The notes beneath the pieces were generated by a model that had not been told where the DNA came from, did no database searches, and saw only the letters and a program-made list of their open reading frames with translations. Below are positions 15,663-23,226 of a stretch of 36,959 nt of DNA, one piece after another (position 1 is the stretch's first letter; each line of letters opens with the position of its first letter). The DNA comes from Acidobacteriota bacterium (GTDB lineage: Bacteria; Actinomycetota; Acidimicrobiia; ATN3): the NCBI GenBank assembly GCA_003577105.1, contig QEUQ01000041.1:1-36959 (forward strand). The letters are read 5' to 3'. A program made the translations under genes and the position numbers.

Positions 15663-16907
15663 ATGACAGCGATCATCGACCGCCCAGCCAACGTTCCCTC
15701 CCCCGTCCGAGGTGCACGGAACCAGAACCGGACAACCGGCGACTCACAGTCAGGCGCCGGCAACCTCGTTGAGATTGTCGTCCCCGTCTACAACGAGGAG
15801 GCGGTGCTCGAGTCGAGTATCCGCAGGCTTGTCGGGTATCTGAACGAGCACTTCCCGTTTGACTGGGCGGTCATGATCGCTGACAACGCGAGCGCCGACG
15901 AGACCTGGCAGATTGCGCAGCGCCTTGCAACGGAGATCCCCGGGGTAGATGCCCTCCGCCTCGAGGAAAAGGGCCGTGGCAGGGCTCTGCGTACTGCCTG
16001 GCGCTCGAGCGGAGCAGATGTTGTCGCTTATATGGACGTCGACCTCTCCACCGACCTCAATGCACTTCTCCCCCTCGTCGCTCCACTGCTGAGCGGTCAC
16101 AGCGACGTCGCGATTGGATCGCGGCTCTCCAACGGTGCCCACGTCGTTCGAGGGCCAAAGCGCGAACTCATATCCCGCTCCTACAACTTTCTACTTCGCA
16201 GAATTGCGGGCGCTCACTTTCACGACGCTCAGTGCGGATTCAAGGCTTTGAGGCGTGATGCCGCATTGGCGCTCCTTGACAACGTTGAAAATGAAAACTG
16301 GTTCTTTGACACCGAGCTGTTACTGCTGGCCGAGCAGAACGGCATGCGGATTCACGAGGTGCCGGTGGACTGGATCGATGATCCCGACTCGCGGGTCAAG
16401 GTAATCGCCACTGCACTAGAAGATCTGCGAGGTATTTGGCGCGTAAAGCGGAGAGCCTGGCGCGGCGAGCTAGAGGTCGACTGGGAAGACGGCGTCACGA
16501 TCCGTTCTTTGCCAGCGGCTCAGCGCCTGCTGTCCTTCGCGATTGTGGGAACGCTCAGCACTCTGCTGTACCTAGCCGGCTTCGCTCTGCTTCGCGCCCA
16601 TCTGAGCGCGATGGCTGCCAATGCCATCTGTCTCGTAGCCACGACGGTACTCAACACATCGATCAACCGCCGTTTCACCTTTGGTATTACGGGCAGCCGT
16701 CATGTGCTGCGCCATCACGTTCAAGCCGGTATTGCCCTTGGCGCGGCAATCGCGCTCACATCGGCTGCGCTCGCCGCGTTCGGCTGGATTGCTCCTGAGG
16801 CCGGCCGGCTCCAAGAGCTTGTCGTGGTGGTCGCCGCCAACGCGGCCGCGACCGTTCTTCGTTACATCCTGCTAAACGGTTGGATATTCAGAGAGGCAAG
16901 CAAGTGA
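15663..16907 (+). CDS. GT2 polyprenyl-phosphate glycosyltransferase with GtrA-like membrane domain
   Basis: Residues about 35-260 are a GT-A glycosyltransferase related to dolichyl-phosphate mannose/glucose synthases. It has V-V-P-V-Y-N-E-E at 39-46, nucleotide-sugar/metal-binding D-V-D-L-S-T at 125-130, acceptor-region Q-C-G-F-K-A and N-W-F-F-D-T-E-L. Residues about 285-410 form four GtrA-like membrane helices (I-N-R-R-F-T-F and L-N-G-W-I-F are typical). Such fusions make polyprenyl-phosphate-linked sugars on the cytoplasmic face and help present them outside, where GT39-type enzymes use them. Its TGA overlaps the GTG of the GT39 gene (GTGA), so the two are translationally coupled. The sugar transferred cannot be determined. 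Confidence 0.92.
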   Translation: MTAIIDRPANVPSPVRGARNQNRTTGDSQSGAGNLVEIVVPVYNEEAVLESSIRRLVGYLNEHFPFDWAVMIADNASADETWQIAQRLATEIPGVDALRLEEKGRGRALRTAWRSSGADVVAYMDVDLSTDLNALLPLVAPLLSGHSDVAIGSRLSNGAHVVRGPKRELISRSYNFLLRRIAGAHFHDAQCGFKALRRDAALALLDNVENENWFFDTELLLLAEQNGMRIHEVPVDWIDDPDSRVKVIATALEDLRGIWRVKRRAWRGELEVDWEDGVTIRSLPAAQRLLSFAIVGTLSTLLYLAGFALLRAHLSAMAANAICLVATTVLNTSINRRFTFGITGSRHVLRHHVQAGIALGAAIALTSAALAAFGWIAPEAGRLQELVVVVAANAAATVLRYILLNGWIFREASK

Positions 16908-19282
16908 CCGAGACTCAAGCATTTCAGAATCAACTGAAGCCGCCCCGTTCGCGGTTTGTCGCGATCTTCCTCGGTAAAGAGGATGAGCCGCCTTGGGCTC
17001 GCCCGCTCCTCTGGGGGATCTTGGTTGCCGCGGGACTTCTCTACGCCTGGGGGCTCTCTAGCAACGGCGCCGCCAACGACTACTACACGGCCGCTGTTAT
17101 CTCCGGCTCGAAGAGCTGGAGCGCGGCGTTCTTCGGCTCTCTCGACACAGCCAACTTCATAACGGTGGACAAGCCTCCGCTGGCCCTGTGGTTGATGGTC
17201 GCCAGCGTGCGGATCTTCGGGTACTCGTCTTGGTCGTTACTTCTCCCTCAGGCTGCGGCGGGGGTCGCAACTGTGGCAGTGCTGTACGCGACCGTTCGCC
17301 GCCCGCTCGGCCATGGCGCCGCGGTAATTGCGGCAGCCGTCGCGGCATTCACACCAATCGTGGTCGCCGTCAATCGCTGGAACACACCCGACACCCTTCT
17401 GGTCTTGCTCTTGGTCCTTGCGGCGTGGGCAATGACTCGCGCTCTGGAGTCGGGGGGCACCGGATGGCTGCTAGCGTCAATGGTCTTCGTCGGCCTTGGT
17501 TTCAACGTGAAGATGCTCCAAGCCTGGATGGTGATTCTCGCACTCGGCTTCGCGTATCTACTGGCCGGGCGGCGTAGGGCGTTAGTCCGCATCGGTCAGC
17601 TCGCGGCTGGTGCTGCGGTAGTCATTGCGGTATCGGCGTCTTGGATGGTCGTGGTGGATTCGATCCCCGCCGATCAGCGCCCATACATCGGCGGTTCGAA
17701 AGACAACACCGTCTTCGAGCTAGTTACAGGGCATAACGGACTCGCGAGGCTGGCTTCAAATGGCGGCCCAGGGCGGGCCGACGGCTCACCAAAGCCAGCT
17801 TACGCAACCGGGCCGAACCCTCCCGCCGACGGCTCAGAGAGCGCACCGGTCAGCGGCGGGGCAATCCCGCAGCCAAACCCGGGCCGAGCAGCCGGTGGCG
17901 GCCCAGGTTTCAGCGGTGAACCCGGATTGTTCCGCCTCTTCAACGAGAAGATGGGCGGTCAGATCTCATGGCTACTGCCGATTTCAGTTCTTGGTCTCGC
18001 ATTGGGCTTGATCGCAGCGGGCCGCAAGACTCGCACAGATCAAGCGCGCGCGGCTTTCGTGCTCTGGGGAATCTGGCTCGCAGTCCATGCGGGGCTCTTC
18101 TCGCTGTCATCTGGAATCATCCATGAGTACTACACAAATGCAATGGCACCGGCGATGGGTGCGCTGATCGGCGGAGGCACGGTGATCGCCTGGCGCTGGA
18201 TGCAAAAACGCGAGACTGCTCGCTCGCACGCCGCCACGGCGATCCTCATTGCCGGAATACTCGCCACCGGGGTCTGGGCGGTGGTCTTGCTCAGCCGCAC
18301 GCCCGACTGGCAGCCGTGGCTCAGGCCAGTCATCGCGCTCGCGATGGTCGTCGCCTCTGTGCTGGTGCTCATCTACCGGTACTCCTCCGGGGCATCGAGG
18401 CTTCTCGGCAGAGCTGCAATTGCCGCCGCAGTCGTCGCCGTGTTCCTTGCGCCCGTCGCGTACGCGACAACCCCTCTGTCAGTCACATCGCGAGATCCGT
18501 TAGCGGGCCCTGCCAGTACTCGCATGGGTGGCCCGGGGCAACAGGGTCCTCCGCCGGGACAACAGGGCCCTCCGCAGGAACAACAGCGACTCCAACCGGT
18601 TGCAAAGCAGGTCCCTGTCCGCGGGGGTGAGCCGCAGCGGCAAGCCCCACTCGATCAGCCACAAACTGACGCCGGCAGCCCGCCGAGCGGCGCGAGTACG
18701 GGTGGCGATCTGCCAGCGGGCGGTCCGCCGTCAGGCAATCCGCAGTCAGGCGGCCCCGACTCGAGTGCCGACCCCGAGATCGTCGAGTACCTCCTCACTC
18801 ACAGGTCGGGTGAAACCTGGATCGCAGCCGCAACTGGGTCTTTCACCTCGGCCCCGCTAATCATTGCCACCGATGGCGAGCCCGTCATGACCATGGGCGG
18901 CTTCGGCGGCAACGATCCCGCCCCGACGCTTGATGAACTGAAGGGCTACGTCGAGCGAGGCGAAGTGAGGTTCGTCGTCGTCTCGCAGCGCGGACCCGGT
19001 GCGGGCGGACCCGGCGCGGGCGGACCCGGCGCGGGCGGGCCAGGTGCGGGCGGGCCAGGCCTCACGGGCGCCAACAACGCCCCACCGACCGAACGCCCGT
19101 CAATCGGCGGCGCCCAAGTCCCGGCAGATGCTCCACAGCGCGCATTCAGTTCAAATCCCCAGGGTCCTCAGGGTCCTCAGGGTCAAGCCGACCGCAACGC
19201 CTGGGTCGTCGAGGAGTGCGAGCTGATTGACGTAGGCGCCGGACAGGCTCAGCTATACGATTGCGCGGGTGCATTCGCCTGA
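16904..19282 (+). CDS. GT39/ArnT-like membrane glycosyltransferase with low-complexity outer regions
   Basis: This 792-residue multi-pass membrane protein has the PMT/ArnT pattern. A first outer loop reads D-Y-Y-T-A-A-V-I, with F-I-T-V-D-K-P-P-L-A-L-W carrying the acidic catalytic-type residue. About ten further helices follow, then N-R-W-N-T-P-D-T and the S-G-I-I-H-E-Y-Y-T segment. It resembles the actinobacterial YkcB-like group. An outer loop near 285-350 is rich in Gly/Pro/Ser. The C-terminal tail after the last helix is rich in Gln/Pro/Gly (Q-G-P-P, G-A-G-G-P, P-Q-G-P-Q-G) around a small conserved domain (S-G-E-T-W-I-A-A-A-T-G). GTG at 16904 was chosen for its GTGA overlap with GT2 and upstream GAGAGG. 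It probably transfers the sugar from the lipid carrier made by GT2 to an envelope acceptor. Confidence 0.9.
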   Translation: MTETQAFQNQLKPPRSRFVAIFLGKEDEPPWARPLLWGILVAAGLLYAWGLSSNGAANDYYTAAVISGSKSWSAAFFGSLDTANFITVDKPPLALWLMVASVRIFGYSSWSLLLPQAAAGVATVAVLYATVRRPLGHGAAVIAAAVAAFTPIVVAVNRWNTPDTLLVLLLVLAAWAMTRALESGGTGWLLASMVFVGLGFNVKMLQAWMVILALGFAYLLAGRRRALVRIGQLAAGAAVVIAVSASWMVVVDSIPADQRPYIGGSKDNTVFELVTGHNGLARLASNGGPGRADGSPKPAYATGPNPPADGSESAPVSGGAIPQPNPGRAAGGGPGFSGEPGLFRLFNEKMGGQISWLLPISVLGLALGLIAAGRKTRTDQARAAFVLWGIWLAVHAGLFSLSSGIIHEYYTNAMAPAMGALIGGGTVIAWRWMQKRETARSHAATAILIAGILATGVWAVVLLSRTPDWQPWLRPVIALAMVVASVLVLIYRYSSGASRLLGRAAIAAAVVAVFLAPVAYATTPLSVTSRDPLAGPASTRMGGPGQQGPPPGQQGPPQEQQRLQPVAKQVPVRGGEPQRQAPLDQPQTDAGSPPSGASTGGDLPAGGPPSGNPQSGGPDSSADPEIVEYLLTHRSGETWIAAATGSFTSAPLIIATDGEPVMTMGGFGGNDPAPTLDELKGYVERGEVRFVVVSQRGPGAGGPGAGGPGAGGPGAGGPGLTGANNAPPTERPSIGGAQVPADAPQRAFSSNPQGPQGPQGQADRNAWVVEECELIDVGAGQAQLYDCAGAFA
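18992..19060 (+). repeat. 15-bp tandem repeat encoding G-A-G-G-P in the GT39 tail
   Basis: Four full copies of a 15-bp unit (GGACCCGGYGCGGGC, later drifting to GGGCCAGG...) start at 18992, 19007, 19022 and 19037, with a partial fifth. A second, 9-bp repeat (CAGGGTCCT) near 19159-19185 encodes collagen-like P-Q-G triplets. Both are in frame and lie in the external tail. Confidence 0.85.
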
Positions 19283-19297
19283 TTCGGGGAGGCCCCG

Positions 19298-19996
19298 GTG
19301 ACGGACCAGCCGGCCAATCGCATCCTAGTTGTCGATGATGAGCCCTCGATCACGGACCTTGTTTCGACGGCGCTGAAGTTCGTTGGCTTTGGCGTGGCCA
19401 CGGCAGGAAACGGCCGGGATGCGCTGGCCATGCTCCAGCGCTTCGAGCCGGATTTGGTCATTCTCGACGTGATGTTGCCCGATGTCGATGGCTTCGAGCT
19501 GTGCTCGAGGATGCGTGCATCAGGCGAGCAGGTGCCGGTGATCTTCCTCACTGCGCGAGATGAAGATGACGACAAGATCTCAGGCCTCGAACAGGGAGGC
19601 GATGACTACGTCACCAAGCCGTTCAGCCTTGAGGAGCTTGTGGCGAGAGTGCGCGCTGTATTGCGTCGCTCTGGCAAGGTCGAGCCCGATCAACCTGAGC
19701 GCCTCAGCTGCGGGGACCTGGTCATTGACACTGCAACCCACCGAGTCTTGCGGGGCGGGGCCGAGATCGAGCTTTCCCCCACTGAGTTTCGACTCCTCCG
19801 GTTTCTGATGATCAATTCCGGAAAGGTTGTGTCGAAGTCCGAAATTCTTGATCACGTTTGGCAGTACGACTTTGGAGGCAACGCCAACGTCGTCGAGACT
19901 TACATCTCTTACCTTCGCCGAAAGGTGGACCAGGGCAAGCCGAAGCTGATCCAGACCGTGAGAGGTTTCGGCTATAGCCTTCGGCCCGAGACCTGA
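19298..19996 (+). CDS. OmpR-family response regulator
   Basis: This 232-residue regulator has receiver acidic pair D13-D14, phosphoacceptor D57 in V-I-L-D-V-M-L-P, T-A-R-D and K-P-F-S. A winged-helix effector follows (L-S-P-T-E-F-R-L-L, V-V-E-T-Y-I-S-Y-L-R-R-K-V, G-F-G-Y-S-L). GGGGAGG lies 5 nt before the GTG start. It begins 15 nt after the GT39 gene and 1 nt before its kinase, so it is probably co-transcribed with the glycosyltransferases. This couples envelope glycan synthesis to a sensor circuit. The pattern resembles regulators of the TcrA/MprA/TrcR type in Actinobacteria, but orthology was not established. Confidence 0.96.
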   Translation: MTDQPANRILVVDDEPSITDLVSTALKFVGFGVATAGNGRDALAMLQRFEPDLVILDVMLPDVDGFELCSRMRASGEQVPVIFLTARDEDDDKISGLEQGGDDYVTKPFSLEELVARVRAVLRRSGKVEPDQPERLSCGDLVIDTATHRVLRGGAEIELSPTEFRLLRFLMINSGKVVSKSEILDHVWQYDFGGNANVVETYISYLRRKVDQGKPKLIQTVRGFGYSLRPET

Positions 19997-19997
19997 A

Positions 19998-21416
19998 ATG
20001 ACCATGCGCCTGAAGCTTGTGCTCGCCACGGTCGCGCTCGCCACGGTCGCGCTAGGCCTTACCGGGGCTATCTCGGTGACACTGACTCGAGCGGAGATGA
20101 TCGACCGAGTCGATGCCACGCTCGCCGAGGCTATTCGCCGCCCGCCACCGCCGCCGACTTCTCAAATCGACAGCCCCCAACCTTCCAACCCTCCAGCTCA
20201 GCCCGGTTCAAGCGCGGACGGACCAAGCAAGCTGGCACTCGCGGTGATTGTGCTCGCGCCTGACGGCTCGGTATCGGGCAGCGCGCCGTCAGGATTCTCG
20301 GGCGCACCGGACCCCCTCCCAGATCTATCTCGCGCCAAAGATCTCAAGAGCAAAGAGACGTTCACTGTGCCGTCGATCGATGGCTCACTCGATTACCGCG
20401 CTCGGGCAGTGACCTTGCGAGACGGGCGGAGCATGGTCATCGCAATTCCGCTCACCGAAGTCGACGCGACCACAGCGCGACTTGTGCTGATCTGGCTCCT
20501 CGCAAGCCTCGGAGTCCTCGCAATCTTGAGCACTGCGGCTTGGGTAATCGTGGGTCGCGGCCTCGCCCCGGTTGGTGCGATGGCACAGACGGCCGATGAG
20601 ATCGCCGCGGGAGAGATCACCGCCGCGGACATGGCCCGCCGGATCGACCATGAGCACCCCGGCACCGAGGTCGGCCGGCTTGGGATGTCGCTAAACACCA
20701 TGCTCGAGCGAATCGAGTCGGCATTTGCCGCCAAAGCCGAGAGCGAGGAGCGCCTTCGCAGATTTGTGGCTGACGCTTCACACGAATTGCGGACTCCAAC
20801 CGCTGCAATCCGCGGTTACGCCGAGCTTTACCGCAGTGGAGCGGCGGCCGATCCTGAGGCAGTTGAGCACGCGATGGAGCGAATCGAAGGGGAGGCTATT
20901 CGCATGGGCGAGCTGGTCGAGAATCTTCTCCTTCTTGCCCGCTTGGATCAAGGGCGCCCACTGCGACATGACCGAGTCGATCTGGCGCAACTCGTGGTCG
21001 ATGCGGTCTCTGACGCAAAGGCGGTTGAGCCCGAGAGGCCAATTGAAATTGAGGGCATCGCCCCAGCGGTCGTAACCGGCGATGAGGCCCGGTTGCGCCA
21101 AGTTTTCTCGAATCTCATGAGCAACGCCCTCGTTCACACCCCCGCTGCCACCCCAATCCATGTGACCGTCCAGCTCACCGACGGCTCGGTTCACATAATC
21201 ATCGAGGATGAGGGTGACGGAATCCCCGAAGACGAACGGATTCGTATCTTCGACCGCTTCACCCGCCTTGAGGCCGGTCGTTCGCGTGAGACCGGTGGCG
21301 CAGGCCTCGGCCTTTCGATCGTTGCATCGATCGTGCAAGCCCATGGCGGATCAGTCAGCGCCTCGCCCTCGTCATATGGTGGCGCTCGATTCGAGGTTGT
21401 ACTTCCGCTGACGTGA
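19998..21416 (+). CDS. Sensor histidine kinase (HAMP, HisKA, HATPase)
   Basis: This 472-residue kinase has a first membrane helix at about 5-30 and an external sensor of about 130 residues opening with a poly-proline/Ser segment (49-76). A second membrane helix spans 161-186, followed by a full HAMP (P191 onward, E-V-G-R-L-G). The phosphoacceptor H262 is in D-A-S-H-E-L-R-T-P. The N box (N-L-M-S-N-A-L-V-H-T), G1 (D-E-G-D-G-I-P) and G2 (G-G-A-G-L-G-L-S-I-V) are all intact. It follows its regulator by 1 nt. A second in-frame ATG lies two codons downstream. The first helix contains L-A-T-V-A twice, from a perfect 15-bp DNA duplication at 20021-20050. Confidence 0.95.
   Translation: MTMRLKLVLATVALATVALGLTGAISVTLTRAEMIDRVDATLAEAIRRPPPPPTSQIDSPQPSNPPAQPGSSADGPSKLALAVIVLAPDGSVSGSAPSGFSGAPDPLPDLSRAKDLKSKETFTVPSIDGSLDYRARAVTLRDGRSMVIAIPLTEVDATTARLVLIWLLASLGVLAILSTAAWVIVGRGLAPVGAMAQTADEIAAGEITAADMARRIDHEHPGTEVGRLGMSLNTMLERIESAFAAKAESEERLRRFVADASHELRTPTAAIRGYAELYRSGAAADPEAVEHAMERIEGEAIRMGELVENLLLLARLDQGRPLRHDRVDLAQLVVDAVSDAKAVEPERPIEIEGIAPAVVTGDEARLRQVFSNLMSNALVHTPAATPIHVTVQLTDGSVHIIIEDEGDGIPEDERIRIFDRFTRLEAGRSRETGGAGLGLSIVASIVQAHGGSVSASPSSYGGARFEVVLPLT
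20021..20050 (+). repeat. Perfect 15-bp tandem duplication in the first membrane helix of the kinase
   Basis: GCTCGCCACGGTCGC occurs at 20021-20035 and 20036-20050 without mismatch. It inserts five residues (L-A-T-V-A) in the signal/membrane helix and could alter helix length if copy number changes. Confidence 0.9.
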
Positions 21417-21532
21417 CAACAGAGCGCGCAGACAGGTTCGCAGCGCCACCCTCCGCTGTCACCCCTTGGTGTCACCGCACGGGCCACCGCGACCGCTCCG
21501 GGTGGCCGCCTAAACGCTAGAGTCTGGCCCCT

Positions 21533-23191
21533 ATGGCGCGGCTCATCACGAGAAATCCTGACTACAAGTCCGGAGCCGAGCAAGAGGTCGTCGAGGCTCT
21601 AGTCGAGCAACTACCAGACGAGTGGGCGATCGCACATTCGGCCGCATGGACTTCAACAGACAGACGCGGACGCACACAGGAAGATGGCGAATGCGACGTC
21701 GTCGTCCTCGGCCCAACGGGGCTAGCGACAGTCGAGGTCAAAGGTGGGCGCATCTCGCGAGATGGCTCAAACAACTTCTACAGCACCGACCGGTTCGGAG
21801 CTCGGCACGAGATCAGCAATCCGGTACGGCAGGCACAGGACGCCAAACACACCCTCAAGAGGGCAATCAAGCAGCATTTCAACACCGAGCACCCCATGGC
21901 GCACGTGGTTGCCTTCCCTGACTGCAACAAGAATGGAACCAGCCTGCTTGGGCTCGATCTCGAAGGCGGGGTCCTCGTCGACGGCGACTCGCTTCCCGAG
22001 GCCGGCAAGCACATTGCCGCGCTTCTTCATGCAGACGAGTGGCAGCCGATGCCGTTGGCAGAGTTTGAAAGAATTTGCGAGCTGCTTGAACCCTCGTGGC
22101 AACTAGGAGGCGTGCTTGGGCTCGAAGTCGTCGACGTATCCGAGCAGGCCGCCGAGCTGACCGAAGACCAACACCGAGCGATCCAAGGACTGCGGGCCAA
22201 CCCCCGTGTGGTCATCACCGGCTGCGCAGGTTCAGGCAAATCAATCATCGCTTTACGTCTCGTCGCCGAGGCCGCGCAGGCCAACAAGGCTGTTCTCTAT
22301 GTCTGCTACAACCGCCTGCTCGCGGCTCATCAACTCGAAATCGTCGAGCGCGCATCCCCGCAGAATCTGCCTCGGGTAACAACCTTTCACACCCTCGTCG
22401 ACGAATGGCTGAAGGCCTCAGGCATCGACATCGGGCCCCAGCCTGCTAGCGGAGATCGCCAAGGTTGGCAGGAATATTTCGATCACATGGTTGCCCTCGC
22501 AATCGAGCACACAGCGGTCGCCACTGAGTTCGATACGATCGTCATTGACGAAGGCCAGGACTTCAAGCAGAGCTGGATTGACCTACTAGAGCTTGGGCTC
22601 GCAGATTCAGATAGCTCGATGTTCTACATGTTCCTTGATCCAGCGCAGAACATCTTTCAGTCCGGTGACCCTCCCAAGATTGAAGGCGCTGTTCAATACG
22701 ACCTTGGGACCAACTGCCGAACTGGCGATGCTCTTGCAAAGTCGATCGCCAAGCTCCTTGGCGACCCTGAACCTGTATGTGGAATCGAGGGTGGATTCCC
22801 GATAGAGGTGATCGAATGCTCCGACGAAGCCCATGCGGACGAACAGCTTCGGACACTGCTGCATCGGCTGGTGGCAGAGGAGGGTATTCGCCCAAACGAC
22901 ATTGTCGTTCAGACGATGGCACGCGTTGACCGGAGCCGCTACTGGGGCAAGCAATTCGGCAATCTCACTCTCGTGGGCCGCAAGTCCACCGCTGACGCTC
23001 CCCCACCGCTTGGCCCCAACGATGTACGCATCGATACCGTCCACTCCCTCAAGGGCCTTGAGACCCCTACGACGGTCATTGTCGAGACCGAACACATCCG
23101 AGAGGAACATAAGAACAGTCTCTTGAGAGTCGGCCTGACTCGCGCGACGACATTTGCGGCCTTGATCAAGATCGCCGATGAAGCTGACTGA
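21533..23191 (+). CDS. NERD-domain nuclease fused to superfamily 1 helicase
   Basis: The N-terminal NERD region (about 10-150) has G-A-E-Q-E-V-V-E-A-L, then D55 in E-C-D-V-V-V-L and E68-V-K70 in V-E-V-K-G-G. This matches the D-x(n)-E-x-K nuclease core. The helicase part has Q motif-like T-E-D-Q-H-R-A-I, Walker A G-C-A-G-S-G-K-S (230-237), Walker B V-I-D-E-G-Q-D-F (337-344), a T-N-C-R-T segment and C-terminal T-V-H-S-L-K-G-L-E and R-V-G-L-T-R-A-T. NERD-UvrD proteins are thought to process DNA in repair or in defence. It stands alone, with a 116-nt upstream spacer that includes TAGAGT, and no typical defence partner next to it. Cytoplasmic. Confidence 0.92.
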   Translation: MARLITRNPDYKSGAEQEVVEALVEQLPDEWAIAHSAAWTSTDRRGRTQEDGECDVVVLGPTGLATVEVKGGRISRDGSNNFYSTDRFGARHEISNPVRQAQDAKHTLKRAIKQHFNTEHPMAHVVAFPDCNKNGTSLLGLDLEGGVLVDGDSLPEAGKHIAALLHADEWQPMPLAEFERICELLEPSWQLGGVLGLEVVDVSEQAAELTEDQHRAIQGLRANPRVVITGCAGSGKSIIALRLVAEAAQANKAVLYVCYNRLLAAHQLEIVERASPQNLPRVTTFHTLVDEWLKASGIDIGPQPASGDRQGWQEYFDHMVALAIEHTAVATEFDTIVIDEGQDFKQSWIDLLELGLADSDSSMFYMFLDPAQNIFQSGDPPKIEGAVQYDLGTNCRTGDALAKSIAKLLGDPEPVCGIEGGFPIEVIECSDEAHADEQLRTLLHRLVAEEGIRPNDIVVQTMARVDRSRYWGKQFGNLTLVGRKSTADAPPPLGPNDVRIDTVHSLKGLETPTTVIVETEHIREEHKNSLLRVGLTRATTFAALIKIADEAD

Positions 23192-23226
23192 AGGGCCGTG
23201 TTGCTGACTATGCAGGCGGGTGCCGC

